Part shown: one piece after another, positions 48,265 to 59,720 of the stretch
Position numbering within the stretch: the first letter of the stretch is position 1
How the letters are laid out: every line of letters begins with the position of its first letter
NCBI GenBank assembly: GCA_026545765.1
Contig: CM048844.1
Coordinates: forward strand, 67,226,035-67,290,034
From: Plantago major
Taxonomy: Eukaryota > Streptophyta > Magnoliopsida > Lamiales > Plantaginaceae
DNA: 64,000 nt
Direction: 5' to 3'
Translations under genes and position numbers: made by a program
Notes under the pieces: model-generated
The model's input: only the letters and a program-made list of their open reading frames with translations
Databases searched by the model: none
What the model was told of the DNA's origin: nothing

Positions 48265-49011
48265 CTAGTTAATGGCCCGTCGATACTCGACGGGGCATGG
48301 ATAAAAACTTAAAATAAGAAATGAATAAATTTGTATAATAACATGTTGAAGTTGAGAAACATATAAAAATCTGCAACGTGACAAAATGCATGATCTAATC
48401 GCTTCAACATTGCATCGAAAGTCACCCCTATTTGTGGAAAGTGCACAATGTATTAGTGAGATTGAGCACAACCATATATAAAATTTTGTCGGTGTTAAAA
48501 AAAAATCCTAAAATTTATACACATACATAAAAGATAAAATCAACTCATAACTTGTCGAACACTTCTTTATAAATTACGTTTATTGTCGTGTCCTTGTATT
48601 ACCCTCTACGTCGCTAATTACTGCCTTCAATCCCTTCATGATGGCTAGAAAGAACAACAATTAACTAACCGTAGTTGAATACATGTGAGGGGAGGTAGAG
48701 GCCAACTTGTGAGAGAGTATGTCCCTAACTCTTATTTATGGCCATAACAAAGCAGACGGATATGGGGAACTATCTCCAATAAAATTGATACGAAACTTCA
48801 CCTCGTTAGGTGGCTCATCATCCTCGGAATGAAAGCATTTGGCACGTGATGATTCAATATATCTTTTTTTTGTCTCGATGATATGCTTCCCAAGATCAGT
48901 AACTATGAGCCTTATTCCATTGCACAACTCGAAAGTTTGAGCAATATTCTTCAGAAGCATTATCATACACCCAACCTTCAGTATGATCCTATGATTAGGA
49001 AATCTAGAGCA
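48265..49011 (-). mobile_element. Helitron 3' end with helicase fragment
   Basis: On the minus strand, 48,736-49,011 encodes a piece of the PIF1-like helicase of Helitrons (KVGCMIMLLKNIAQTFELCNG, then LIVTDLG and IIETK). Downstream, the sequence ends in a perfect hairpin (CCCGTCGA-GTA-TCGACGGG, 48,274-48,292) 7 bases before CTAG at 48,265-48,268, followed by T. That is the hallmark Helitron 3' end, with insertion between A and T. The 5' end (TC) and the Rep part were not found. The helicase frame is broken before the usual C-terminal motifs. Confidence 0.7.
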
Positions 49012-49389
49012 ATTATTGAAAAGTTCGATAGTGAAAACATTTTTTAGACCGTTCTAAAAGTTATCTTCCCTAACAATGCTATACGCGCTCAATAATTCAA
49101 CGCTATCTTTGGACATCTTCGACATGAAAAATTATTTTAATATCATCAAATATTTCATTTGTAGATGCAAGAAGAGCCGATGATGAAATATCCAGGGTCA
49201 ATTGATGGATATGGGAAAAACTATATGAACTATTATCACTACAAGAAATTCGCTGAATAGAGACGGACAGGGGCGACGGATGCCTATCCGTCGCTATTTA
49301 GCGACGAATTGGTCATTTTAGTGACGGATAGAGCGTTTGGCACTATCCGTCGTTGTTTCCGTCGCTAAATAGTGACGGATAATCTATCC

Positions 49390-49495
49390 GTCTATAAATT
49401 AGAGACGGATAAATTTATCCGTCTCTAATTTAGAGACGGATAAATTTATCCGTCTCTAATTTAGAGACGGATAAATCTATCTGTTGCTAAATACG
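49390..49495. repeat. CACTA subterminal tandem palindromes
   Basis: About three tandem units of roughly 31 bp, each reading TTAGAGACGGATAAATT followed by its complement, so every unit is itself an inverted repeat. Confidence 0.85.
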
Positions 49496-49639
49496 TTGAC
49501 CCAAAGAAAAAAAAATAATGAAAATTTAGCGACGGATAAACCTATCCGTCGCTAAATTAGTTGAAACCCTAATATTACCCCCCACGCCTCCTTCCATCAC
49601 TCATCCCTTCTTTCCATCACTCATCTCTTCTACATTTCT

Positions 49640-49840
49640 TCCTCCACCCTTCACCACCACCACCACCTCTGCACCACCACCACCTCACCAATGCCACCAC
49701 CACCACCTCATCACTACCACCACCACCTCCGCACCTCCATCACCTCACCACTGCCACCTCCGCACCACCACCTCCCCCACTGCCACCACCACCACCTCCC
49801 CACTGCCACCGCCACCTCCGCACCACCACTGCCTCCGTCC
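49640..49840. repeat. (CCA)n-rich low-complexity tract
   Basis: Interrupted CCACCA/CACCTC repeats in the interior of the CACTA element. It has no open frame of note and is more likely simple repeat than coding sequence. Confidence 0.8.
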
Positions 49841-49854
49841 CTCCATCTGATTTG

Positions 49855-49945
49855 TCAAGATCTCGTCTGATTCGTCAAGATCCACCAAGATCCGTTCAAG
49901 TTCGTGAAGATCCACCAAGATCTCGTCCGATTCGTCAAGATCTTT
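49855..49945. repeat. GATTCGTCAAGATC tandem repeat
   Basis: Imperfect units of GATTCGTCAAGATC with spacers of CCACCAAGATC lie in the CACTA interior. Confidence 0.7.
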
Positions 49946-50637
49946 TCTATATTTTTTCCTTTTTTCTTATTAATCTTGTATAATTTCTTTGTATTATTAG
50001 ATATTGAATATTGTATTATTGGATAAATTGTAGATTTATGTAAGTATGTATTGAATATTGTATATCCGTATTGAATATTGTATAAAATTATCGATTTATT
50101 GTATATCCGTACAAAATTGTCGATTAATTGTATCATCGGCGATTTATCCGATTCGCCCCCAAATCGTCGATTTGTCGATTCGTCTGCAGATTAATAAAAA
50201 TAAATAAAAAAACAAAAAACCACCTATTTAGCAACGTATAGTTATCCGTCGCTAAACACCACCAGAATTTGGATTTTAAAAAAAGAGAAAATCTGCTTTT
50301 TAGCGACGGATAATATCCATCTCTAAAAAGTCAACATTCTATCCGTCGTTATTTAGCGATATCTATCCGTCGTTAGGATCATTGTGACGAAGAAAATGAT
50401 GACGACATTTTTATCCGTCGCTAAGTCCGTCGCTAGGAGCTTAGCAACGGATCGGCACCTATATAGCGACGGATTTATCCGTTGCTGTTTTTTTGTAGTG
50501 TATTCGAACATAAAATGCAAAGATTTAGAAAGAATTCCCAAAAAAATAACGAAATACTATATTATTCGAAAATTTATAAATGCCTACTATAAGCAATTCT
50601 TATAAAGCTTATAAAGCTAAGAAATGATGTTCTTACA

Positions 50638-50804
50638 CCTTCGAAAATAACATTCCGGCACAACTTTTAACATACCAAGTGTACGCACATCGAGCCGCTA
50701 GACCTTCTGCAATATCTGGGAAAATGATGGATGTAAACTTCCGTCGCCTACAAGCTAATACAATTCCATTAGCGTTATGGATCACCACACCAACCCTTCT
50801 CTTG
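50638..50804 (-). pseudogene. RNase H-like (RVT_3) fragment, minus strand
   Basis: Minus-strand reading gives RRVGVVIHNANGIVLACRRR, then FTSIIFPDIAEGLAARCAYTW, a clear RNase H-like (RVT_3) segment. Only about 55 codons remain and no catalytic set is complete. It lies just outside the CACTA element and may be a separate relic or part of the Helitron's load. Confidence 0.6.
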
Positions 50805-51179
50805 ACTTGAGATCGTTAAGCCTCTACTAAATCACCTTAAATCGTTAATACACACCAGATACACCAACATGCGTAATCTGAACCTTCAAATTCTATCCAC
50901 TCCATTAACTCTGGCTTTTATCAATAGATTGGAGAAAAAGATTAATATCCAATCCGTGTATGCGAACACAATTACATCTGACACCGCAAATATCATAATG
51001 CTATCAGGTAGCTATAGATAGATAAACTAAGATACTTGACTCCAAGATAAAAGCAACTCATGATAATTAATTCATACCTACTCTCTAGATATACAAAATG
51101 GAGTGGACCTTTTATAGTAAAAAGAAAGCAACTCAAGACTTTTTCAGACTCAATATGAAAACAATAAATCAACATGAAC

Positions 51180-52130
51180 TTGTATTAAAAGTAAGCTGGC
51201 AAGGCAAATCGAATCTTTCTTATTTAAGCTTTGGTTGGAAATGAAAATGTCATCCAACTAATGAGAATTGAAGGGATAAATTGAATCACAGAAAGAAATA
51301 ATATGTAGTTCTTATTTTCCTAGATATATGTACCCACTAACACCAAGTAAACCTCTTAGTCTGTATTACAATGACACTTAACTCAACATTAAAAAAAGAA
51401 AAAAAGAATCAAATTCTAAAAGGATAATAATAAATAAGATTCTGACGAAAGCAAAACGGGAGAATTAAGCTTCATGAATCGCTTTATATGTGTATATTTT
51501 ATTCTGTAGAGCAAACGATGGAAATTCATTTCACAACTCAAAACTATCTTATAGAGGTCCTCATGAGCAAGAACAATGGTGAATCTAATTGCAGTAATTC
51601 AATTAATGTAGGAACTTGTTTCTTGATAAATGATATTATTAACTATAAATTTCTAGTCTCATTATCTCACACAACATATTTCCAAGGTGGTTGATGTCTT
51701 GTATACCTATTGTTTTAGGAAACATATAGTTAGGCTGAAAACATCTAGAGAGGTTTTGGGTGTGCCTTAAAGCATGAAGTGCAGATAAAGATCAGGTCAA
51801 GCAGCTGCATTATTCCTCTACTTCGTTTCGAATAATTGGATTATTTTCCATCTAACTAAGTAGATGCTAATACTTTGTTGTTGTTTGATCAACTACCACA
51901 AAAAGAAGAATCAAGTACATTACATGTAGAAATGCAAGCAGTGCATAAATGTTGTTTCTAAAGACCTCTATCACATCCTAAATTTAGCAACATGGGAAAG
52001 AATTCACTCCTTGGATAGTATCTTATTTTTCCTTCCTCTTCAAGTAAATTAATCATATGAGTAGGTGTGTGCGCATTTGCCCTTCAAAATCTAAAACAAA
52101 TTTAAAGAAATGTGAATCTTATAGATAAAC
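51180..52130. other. Intergenic stretch, nothing recognised
   Basis: AT-rich sequence with no ORF of protein-like content and no repeat partner seen within the window. Confidence 0.4.
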
Positions 52131-52135
52131 CTCAC

Positions 52136-52353
52136 CTATTTTTTGCCTTTTGCTCCTCCTGGTTTTAATCTTCTCACGCAACTTGGGGCAAGGCATGTTT
52201 TCCTACAGCACAATGTTACCACTAAACTCAGCTACTATACCAAATAATAAAATTAAGAAGATAAACTAACATTTCCAAAAATCAAATGTTCAAAAACCAT
52301 ACCTTGAAACAAATCCATGGCCCGTCAAGTTTCGACAGGAATGGGAATATTGC
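52136..52353 (-). pseudogene. Two exon-like pieces, unrecognised
   Basis: On the minus strand, 52,303-52,353 (AATTTGCAG acceptor, AAG/GTATGG donor; AIFPFLSKLDGPWICFK) and 52,136-52,202 (TGCTGTAG acceptor, ATAG/GTGAGG donor; ENMPCPKLREKIKTRR) look like consecutive exons of one gene with a 100-base intron. I do not recognise the product. They could be host-gene exons carried by the nearby Helitron or remains of a gene in place. Confidence 0.35.
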
Positions 52354-52399
52354 CTGCAAATTAAAATAGCATGGGTACATTGTGCCTTTCTGGAAGAAT

Positions 52400-52843
52400 A
52401 CAATTTACATACCATATACTGGATCTGTATTCACGTAACATAAAACAACAAAATTTAGTTCTAACTTCTAATCAAAGAAATTTGAATGCTTCAACTTTCA
52501 CCTTATTATTCAAATATATAAATACTTCAAGGTAACCCGCAGACTTCCCTAATAACTACCATCCTAACAAAACATAAACATTTATCCTCCGACACCATTA
52601 ATATCATTTATCAAGAATCTCTTCCTACCATCAGAATAGCTTAAGTCAGGAGGACAATATAAACCCGACATCGATAAACTTTAACTAAAATATAAATGGA
52701 TTACCTCCATTCGGACTTCCCTAATGGTTCGTTTGTTTCCACCCAAATTCATCTATTACATGGACTAGCACTAAATAAGCATTAATAATTTTTTCTTCTT
52801 GAGTAGGCAAAAAAAGAATCAGCAAACTTGCATTATAAGCACA

Positions 52844-52884
<41 letters not shown>

Positions 52885-53390
52885 ATAATTATATATATGA
52901 AAGCTAGGTTCTTATTCAAAAATCTAGCTATAGCACTAAGCCAAGAATGATTCTATGATTTTTTTCGAATTATTTGCTATTAAATAATCACAAACAATAT
53001 ATATATATGATAAAAGTGATGATGTAAATTGAAAATGAGATATGCCACATAATCAAAAAGCTGAGGTGTCATTTTGTAGCATACAACGATTCAATTATAA
53101 ATGATCCTTATTGTTGAAGAGAAGTCAAACTGATATAATAACAACACACGAATGTATTTCTATTTTAAGTAAATAAAATGTAGTTAAAATAGACTTAGTC
53201 ATTGATCATTTAACTGAACGTTACAACAAATCAAATATCGATCTATCTTATCTCAATATCAAAACGAATTAGTGAACAATTCAAATAACTATTTTAAGTA
53301 ATTAAATTGAACGCTTCACATCAATCTGACAAATTTTCTATTTTTAAGATCTTTTGCATCCAATTTAATTAATCCTAATTTAAGATAATA
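52400..53390. other. AT-rich intergenic stretch with (ATT)n
   Basis: No gene was seen. An (ATT)n microsatellite occupies about 52,844-52,883. Confidence 0.6.
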
Positions 53391-53409
53391 GTGAAACTTT
53401 AAAAGCATG

Positions 53410-53538
53410 GTATCGGGTTCGAGGTTTGTGGATGTAAAAAATACCGTTGGGAGAGCAGCCCCTCAAAAAGGGCTCGACAGTGCTCGGCTGGATTAGTCGC
53501 ATGTAGCGGATACCAGTGAGAAATCAAAAAAAAAAAAA
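53410..53538 (+). mobile_element. SINE with target-site duplications
   Basis: A short element begins GTATCGGGTTCGAGG, matching a tRNA-type B box. Its body includes GGGAGAGCAGCCCCTC and it ends in a poly-A tail. A 16-bp direct repeat AAACTTTAAAAGCATG flanks it (53,394-53,409 and 53,539-53,554). No A box is seen, so the copy is probably 5'-truncated or of a reduced type. The near-perfect duplications suggest a recent insertion by LINE machinery. Confidence 0.8.
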
Positions 53539-53807
53539 AAACTTTAAAAGCATGATTTTACAGGTGTTTTTATCATACATGGAAACTTTCGTGGAGTTCA
53601 TGGTATCAAGTATCAACTATTATTAAATGTCATTATAATTTCAACTCAATCTATTTTATCAACTTTTGTGTTACATTCAACTAAATAACCATGTGCCATA
53701 TTTCAATAGTGTTTGTAGATGTACGTATGGTGGTAGCACCAATACGACAATTAAAAGATAATCCCAAACAAATAAGATTTAGTGTTAATATCTTATCTCT
53801 TAATTAT

Positions 53808-54057
53808 CGGATTGTTTATGTGAGTTTGTTGTTTAATATATCATCTAGCTATAACTGTGTAAATCACATCCCTTTTATTTATGTGAGTTTGTTGTTAACA
53901 TATAAAATGATGATCTTCATTTATACTTATCGGATTGTTTCACTACCTGAGTTTGTTGTTTAATGTATCATCTAGCTATAACTGTCTAAATCACATCCCT
54001 TTTATTTATGTGAGTTTGTTGTTAACATATAAAATGATGATCTTCATTTATATTTAT
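53808..54057. repeat. Tandem duplication of about 125 bp
   Basis: Two consecutive copies start CGGATTGTTT, at 53,808 and 53,931, with a partial third start at 54,058. Each contains GAGTTTGTTGTTTAAT and TCATCTAGCTATAACTG. It lies just before a TATA-like CTATAAATACA at 54,073. Confidence 0.9.
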
Positions 54058-54072
54058 CGGATTGTTTCACTA

Positions 54073-54082
54073 CCTATAAATA
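54073..54082 (+). promoter_or_regulatory. TATA-like box after the tandem duplication
   Basis: CTATAAATAC stands in a setting like a plant core promoter, with CATGCATG 6 bases downstream. No clear gene follows, so it may be a relic promoter. Confidence 0.3.
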
Positions 54083-54419
54083 CATGCATGTTAACAATCA
54101 CATATCATTAACGTCTGACCACCGAAGAACGAAGAAGTAAGGTACCGTACGTACGATCAGTCTAATATCCATGTTTATTTGTATTACCTCTTCTTTGTTT
54201 TGCCCGTTAACATTTTAAAATTATACATATGGATATCCAAATTATATATTCTTTTTATGTAAATTTGTAATCTTGGAAATTTCTCATTAAAAGGTACATA
54301 CTTAAGCTAGCTACATGTCACATACGGTTCGATGATTCAAAATTTGTACTTTTGGAAGATTCAATAGTCTTGGTTTTTCAGCCGAAGACTCCTGACGTCC
54401 ATGGATAAAACTATATATT

Positions 54420-55153
54420 GTGTATTCTTTACGTTACGTATATACATTAGATGTGCAAAAAATGCTTGAAAGTACTTATATGTATAAGAGACTATACAGA
54501 TTGATGACCCCGAAGCATTGCCAGATACATGTGCGCAAGGATCACAAAGTTCTTAAAAATGAAAAATTAAACACTAGACCCTCCCCCAATGGTCTCACCA
54601 CTCACTACCAGTGAGTTGTGAGACCATTGGGGGGAGACCATTGGGGGAGGGTCTAGGGTCTACCAGACCCTTAAAAATATGAATGATTTCACTGTTGAGT
54701 CAATCATTGGAGATGATGAAATTATATACGTGGACATACTTTGAGTTCACCAACTGTACGTATATAAGCATCACATAGCTAGGTTTTGAGTTACTCTAAA
54801 TAATCACTAATTACCAACTTCTATATAATGTATAATATATATTTGCAGGAAGTTTCTTTTCAAGTTGAGTTAATAATAGATCTGGATGAATTATCCATTC
54901 ACCAGTAAAAGATAAGGTTTGATCATTGATGTAACTCAAACCAAAATATGTTCTCTTCATATATGCTACTTTGTTCATTGTTTGAACATTCACTGTTAAA
55001 AGATATGGTTTAGTGTGAAATTCATTTATGTATAGGAAATCGATCTTCTTGAAGAAGAAGATTCTCCCACCAGCTCTGGGAAAGATGCAAATATACGAGA
55101 AGAGAATTGCAAGTCCTATTGTCGTACTTGCTGGAAGCCACGACGTTGAAGTT
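54420..55153 (+). pseudogene. Possible relic gene, unrecognised
   Basis: Exon-like pieces on the plus strand: a stretch around HCQIHVRKDHKVLKN (to 54,560), a piece after TTTGCAG at 54,849 (EVSFQVELIIDLDELSIHQ) and one after TATGTATAG at about 55,036 (EIDLLEEEDSPTSSGKD... CRTCWKPRR, ending in a stop near 55,153). I cannot assign a family. The first piece is interrupted by the foldback insert at 54,561-54,669. Confidence 0.2.
54561..54669. repeat. Small foldback insert
   Basis: A hairpin with arms GACCCTCCCCCAATGGTCTC and complement, loop ACTACCAGT, followed by a second copy of the right arm (GACCATTGGGGGAGGGTC). Direct repeats CTTAAAAAT (54,552-54,560 and 54,670-54,678) flank it like a 9-bp target duplication, suggesting a tiny MITE. 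Confidence 0.55.
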
Positions 55154-55159
55154 TAGGGA

Positions 55160-56120
55160 ATTTTGTCATAAACATTACATCGAACGTTTAGCTACAAACG
55201 TTATATGTCTAAAAAATGTAGATAATGCAATTATAGTGAAGGTTTATTATACACATGATGTTTGAAATTAATCATACGATTTTCATAGTTCAATATGTGA
55301 TGTTTGCATCGTATATTCGATAGACATCTCTCACAAAAAAATTTATTTATTAAATTAATCATGTTTGCTATTATCAAGTTTCAGACTTTAAGAAGTTGTC
55401 CATCATTGATCGGTCATGTAGCAATTTTTCTTTATGGTGAATTTCATCCAGTACTCCTTTTAGATGTTCTAATTACACCTGGGTACCAGTTAGATCAACA
55501 ATAACATGCAAATCCTGATCGATATAAATCAATTACATGTACGTCCACGAACTTGACTTTTTGCGAATTAAAACCAGAAAAAGTCATTTTTACCCCTGCT
55601 TAAATATCAGCTTTTAGTTTTAGCCAAACAGGCTTAACTTATTGATGATGTATGGACTTGGATGTAATTGATTTTTTTACATATAATTTATATTTAAACC
55701 TATTATTAATTAACTTGTATATTAAGATACCTTAATTAGTGGTTGTATGTAAATGTTCAGGAGGGTCCCATTTTGATTTTTAAACATTTTGGAGGTTTAA
55801 TTTTAATTTTCACCTATCAAACATATAAATATAAAAAGGTTGAAGGATAGTTTACAATTTCTAGAACTTCATACTTGTTTTTAATACATAATGGCATCTA
55901 TTTAAAAAATGAGAACTTCTAAATTACAGTAGTGATCCCCAGGGCTCATATAATTCTTAAAGGATAGCCCTTTAAATTTTTTAAAACCCTCAATTAAGTC
56001 CCTGTAAAATCCCAAAATTTTTAAAAACTTTGTAAAATTCCAAAATGAAATCATTCTTACACGATTAGGAGGGCATGGAGAGAGATCAGTCCAATCATGA
56101 TTGCTCTTCCTATTATAAAT
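55160..56120. other. AT-rich intergenic stretch
   Basis: I see no gene. Phrases such as AGCCAAACAGGCTTAA (55,622) recall hAT-type MITE ends but no matching end was found. Confidence 0.4.
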
Positions 56121-56124
56121 AATA

Positions 56125-56354
56125 CTCCCTCCATTTCAGAGAAAGTGTTACAACTTTCCGCTTTGCTGCTTCACTAAAAGTGTTACAATTTCCATTTATG
56201 AAAATTAGTTAAATAATAAAACTCCTACCTTTCACTTTTATTACAATATGCCACCGCTTAATCTCTAATAATCAGGGGGACCACTTGTACTTTTTACTTT
56301 TTCTTAAAATTGGTGCAAATCCAAATTGTAACAATTTCTCTGAAATTGAGGGAG
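56125..56354. mobile_element. Stowaway-type MITE
   Basis: The 230-bp element has inverted ends CTCCCTCCATTTCAGAGAAA and TTTCTCTGAAATTGAGGGAG and a TA duplication on each side (56,123-56,124 and 56,355-56,356). It has no coding capacity. It fits Tc1/mariner-mobilised Stowaway MITEs. Confidence 0.9.
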
Positions 56355-56356
56355 TA

Positions 56357-57385
56357 ATATTTATTAATTTATTAATTTTTATTTAACTTTATTGGAAACT
56401 CCATGGATGAACTTCCATGGCAGGAAGCACGGAAGCTCCGTCGGAGCTTCCATGAACGTGAAAGTGATAAAAAAAAATTAAAAATTAAAAATTGAAAATT
56501 TGAGTTAATTGATACTGTATTTTTATTTTTTTAATTATTTTTTAGACAAATTTATATTTTTTTTGTAATTATTAATTTTTCAATGCCTTTTCAGCTATCA
56601 ATTATTTTTCAATACCTTTTTTTAAATAATTTTTCTGTTATTTATTTATTTTTCGTAATTTTTTATTTTTTAAATTATTTTTCAGTTTTTTATTTATTTT
56701 TCATAATTGATAAAAAAATTTAAATTATTAATTAGTTTATATTTATTATTTTTCACTCACATATCTCTAACAAATCACTTTCACCTTCCTGTAATGGATG
56801 GCTTCCATGGAAGTGAAAGGAAACATGTGTTAATTAATGTTATATTGTTTTTCACATTTGTTTATATTTTTATTTTATTTTTCATAATTTTTTATTTTAT
56901 TAACATTTTTATGTCATTATTTATTTTTCAATTTTTATTTTGTAATTTCTTTTTTATTTCTTATCATTTTTCTATTTTTCATTTTTATCCAAAAAAAAAA
57001 TTATTTTTATATTATTTATTTATTTTCATATTTTTTTAAATAACTTTTCTAATTTTTATTTATTTTTCAAAAAATATATTTTAAAAATATTTTTTTCTAT
57101 TTTTTATTTATTGTTCATAATTTTTTATTCAACCTAAATTATTTTTCCATTTTTTATTTATTTTTTGGACATTATTGTGTATTAAAATCGAAAAGGGGGT
57201 AAAATAAACTAAGGACCTGTTTGTTTGTCCACTAAGGAATTTCTGGTCAACAAAAAATCAGCTTTTTGGACTTAGATGTAATTGTTGAACTAACTGGTGC
57301 TTAGATGCAATGTCCCTATCTAACAGGGGGTATATGTAATAACCCCTTTGATTTATTTCGTAATGAAATCTTCTTTTAATTTGAT
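56357..57385. other. Very AT-rich stretch with small palindromes
   Basis: Mostly runs of T and A with TTATTTTTC-type repeats. GC-containing islands hold palindromes: GGAAGCTCCGTCGGAGCTTCC-like bases near 56,430 and CTTCCATGGAAG near 56,800. I found no gene. The long Phe/Leu/Ile-rich frame at 56,707-57,039 is composition-driven. Confidence 0.6.
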
Positions 57386-58206
57386 TGTTGATACGGAAAT
57401 ATGTCCAATCCGTTAAGGGCGCCATAGAGCGTGTCCTAAAGCTTAACTAGCCAATTCAGTACTGGTCCGACCTCACATGGTCCGCCCAAAGTGAATCGAC
57501 CAGTACGCCGAAGTCACTACTTCCCCATAGCTAGTCCGAGCTAGCTAAGGAAAGGACTTGTAAACCTGACTGTGTCAAGACAGAGATGCTAACGGACCGT
57601 GCAGAGAGAACCCTGACGCCACCATTACTCTAAGACCAGACGTATAATGTAACCACCGAGATACTTCCGTGGATTCTTGGCTCGACATCCAGAGTCACCC
57701 AAGGCGATCAACCAAGGCATGTGTCCGAGGGACTAACACGGACCCAACAGGCGGAACAGTACTCTCAGAGGGAAAAGGTCCAAACTACCCTCCCAGGCCC
57801 ACTTATCGGTATTGGATCACTGTCCACTAATGGGCCATGGGCCAAAGGTAGCATTGGTGTCGAAATCTGGATCGTACACTTGGCATCATCTCATGAGCTA
57901 CCTCATGAGTATGTGATAACTATAAATACAGCACTAGGTCCAAGACCTTAACGAAAGTGATAAGCAATACTAAAACAATAACCTCCCTCATAATTATTAC
58001 ATTGAGAGCTTCCAACTCTCTCTTGAGTAAAGTCTCTTACCGGATTGACACAGGCAATCCGGGCATCCAGTTCTAACCCCCCACTTAGTCGCTTTGTGAC
58101 TTGGTTCGGACGAGCAATCCATCGGACCTTCAAGTTGGAGGCGGGGTACAGACCGTGTTGCTTGTAGTAGTTTAGTTAGTTAGTGTTTGAGGTTTATCCC
58201 TCAACA
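57386..58206 (+). repeat. 5' LTR of the Tat-type element
   Basis: It begins TGTTGATACGG, ends TCAACA, 821 bp, just before the primer binding site. A TATA-like TATAAATAC is at about 57,921. Confidence 0.75.
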
Positions 58207-58208
58207 TT

Positions 58209-58226
58209 TTGGCGCCGTCTGTGGGA
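58209..58226 (+). other. Primer binding site of the Tat-type element
   Basis: TTGGCGCCGTCTGTGGGA follows the LTR end by two bases and is the usual PBS wording of plant Tat-group gypsy elements. Confidence 0.75.
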
Positions 58227-58261
58227 AACTTGCAAAAAGCATCTGTGTTTCGAGTAAACCA

Positions 58262-59720
58262 ATGGCGAGAACAAGACGAACAACGAGAGTTGGTAGTACA
58301 GAAGTAAGAACTCCACCACCGCGCCCGCGGGGACGCCCGTCCGCCCGGGGACGCAGGGCTGCAACGGTAAGAGGAAGATATCCGAGTGAGGGACGCACAG
58401 CCAGTCCTTCCTCGGAAGACGGTGCGGCCCGAGCTTCTCCGACAGGAGCTCAAGGCCCACCCGCACCCCAATAGTTCACGATGCCTGATGGACGCATTGT
58501 CCGCACTAACGACCTTGGATTGAGCGAGGTGCAATTTGACAGGTTGCTAACGATCATCCAAGGGTGCCTGGGGTCCAACAACGCTCCTCCACAACAAACC
58601 ACTCCGCCAGTGGTTACGCCTCCTCAGGCAGAGCCAGCAATGTCTAGGAACGGATAACGTCCGATCGGGCAGAGATTGGGGGATCAGCGACCCCGGGAGG
58701 ATTTGCGAGATCTATTGGACAGGCGGGCGTCAGCCTCACAGATCCGAGGGGAAGGAAGCCGTCAAGAAAGGAGAGAGCACCAAGACGTGAACAATAGACA
58801 CCCGGAAGTTCCACTCCCAGTGCCTCCGAGGGACAGAGATCAAGTGGCGGAAACCATTCCAAGAGCCCGCATGAACGACCTTCCCGCGGATGTAGCCATG
58901 CATCCGAGGACAGGGGAGATCATGACGGCAGACGAGATCTATGCCCAGCAAAAGGCTTTGGAAGTTCAGATTCAAAGCCTCGGACGTCTTGTAAAAGATC
59001 ACGAGCAGATAACTACCAGCGCACCAAATCCCCTGTGTGACAGTATCATGAGAGAGAAGGAGAGAAACAGGAATTCGGACCAAGTGATTCCAAACTTGGA
59101 ATACTACTATGGGGACGCTTGTCCCATGGGTCACCTGACACGCTTCAACAGTAAGATGGATTCCAAAAGGGATGAGTGACAACACTAAAGCCCTCACTTC
59201 CTCGTCCACTCTCTTCGGAGCTGCCATGGATTGGTACACCTCTTTGCCGAATAAATCAATACAGTCATATGCAGACCTGTCTTCTAAATTCTTGGCTCGA
59301 TTCGGCAAATCCAAGAGGAGAAAACGTACCGTGGAGCATCTAGCAGGCGTTATACAGGGAGAACACGAGGATCTAAGGACTTTCCTAGATCGTTTTCACA
59401 CGGAGGTTCTTTGGGTTGAGCCACACAGTATTAAAGAGCGGGTCCGACACCTGTATGCTAATACTCTCAACTCGGAACTCCGAAGAAAACTCTCAAGTCA
59501 AGAGGTAAAGAGCGAAAAGTACTTAGAAGACATCTGTGAGGAGGTAATGTACGGAGAAGATTACAGAAGGAATGTTCCAGTGAGGGCCAGCTCCAAGAAA
59601 GCGAAGGATCCGGCGAAGCAAGACAAAGTTCGATTCGAGAAGGGATCAAAGAGACAGGGGTTTTCACAGGGAGAGAAGTCCGCCAAGATGATATGCGGAC
59701 TATACCCGGCTCAATAGACC
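58262..59720 (+). mobile_element. gag of the Tat-type element (fossil)
   Basis: Starts MARTRRTTRVGSTEV with a basic, proline-rich N-terminus. The retrotransposon gag domain is visible around 59,190-59,560 (AAMDWYTSLPNKSIQSYADL, then FLARFGKSK and EDLRTFLDRFH). A Zn-knuckle-like piece (CKFHKCRGHE) lies near 59,825. It is broken in a few places. Confidence 0.8.

Larger units (their letters stand above)
49237..50500. mobile_element. Non-autonomous CACTA (En/Spm) element
   Basis: The ends are CACTACAAGAAA (49,237) and its inverse TTTTTGTAGTG (to 50,500), with a 3-bp duplication TAT (49,234-49,236 and 50,501-50,503). Both flanks carry many subterminal copies of TAGCGACGGATA and the related TAGAGACGGATA in both orientations, as CACTA elements need for transposase binding. 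No transposase frame is present in the 1.26 kb. The interior holds a (CCA)n-rich region and a GATTCGTCAAGATC repeat. Clear ends and duplication suggest a fairly recent insertion. Confidence 0.9.

Noticed and set aside
49620-49850. A proline- or histidine-rich coding exon
   Set aside because: The (CCA)n tract sits inside a non-autonomous CACTA element and no sustained frame or splice context supports a gene.
56707-57039. A 110-residue hydrophobic, membrane-like frame
   Set aside because: The region is nearly all T and A; Phe, Leu and Ile follow from composition and no promoter or homologue is suggested.
55620-57230. A hAT element between AGCCAAACAGG (55,622) and CCTGTTTGTTTGT (57,216)
   Set aside because: Only a few bases match, no 8-bp duplication is seen, and a complete Stowaway lies in between.
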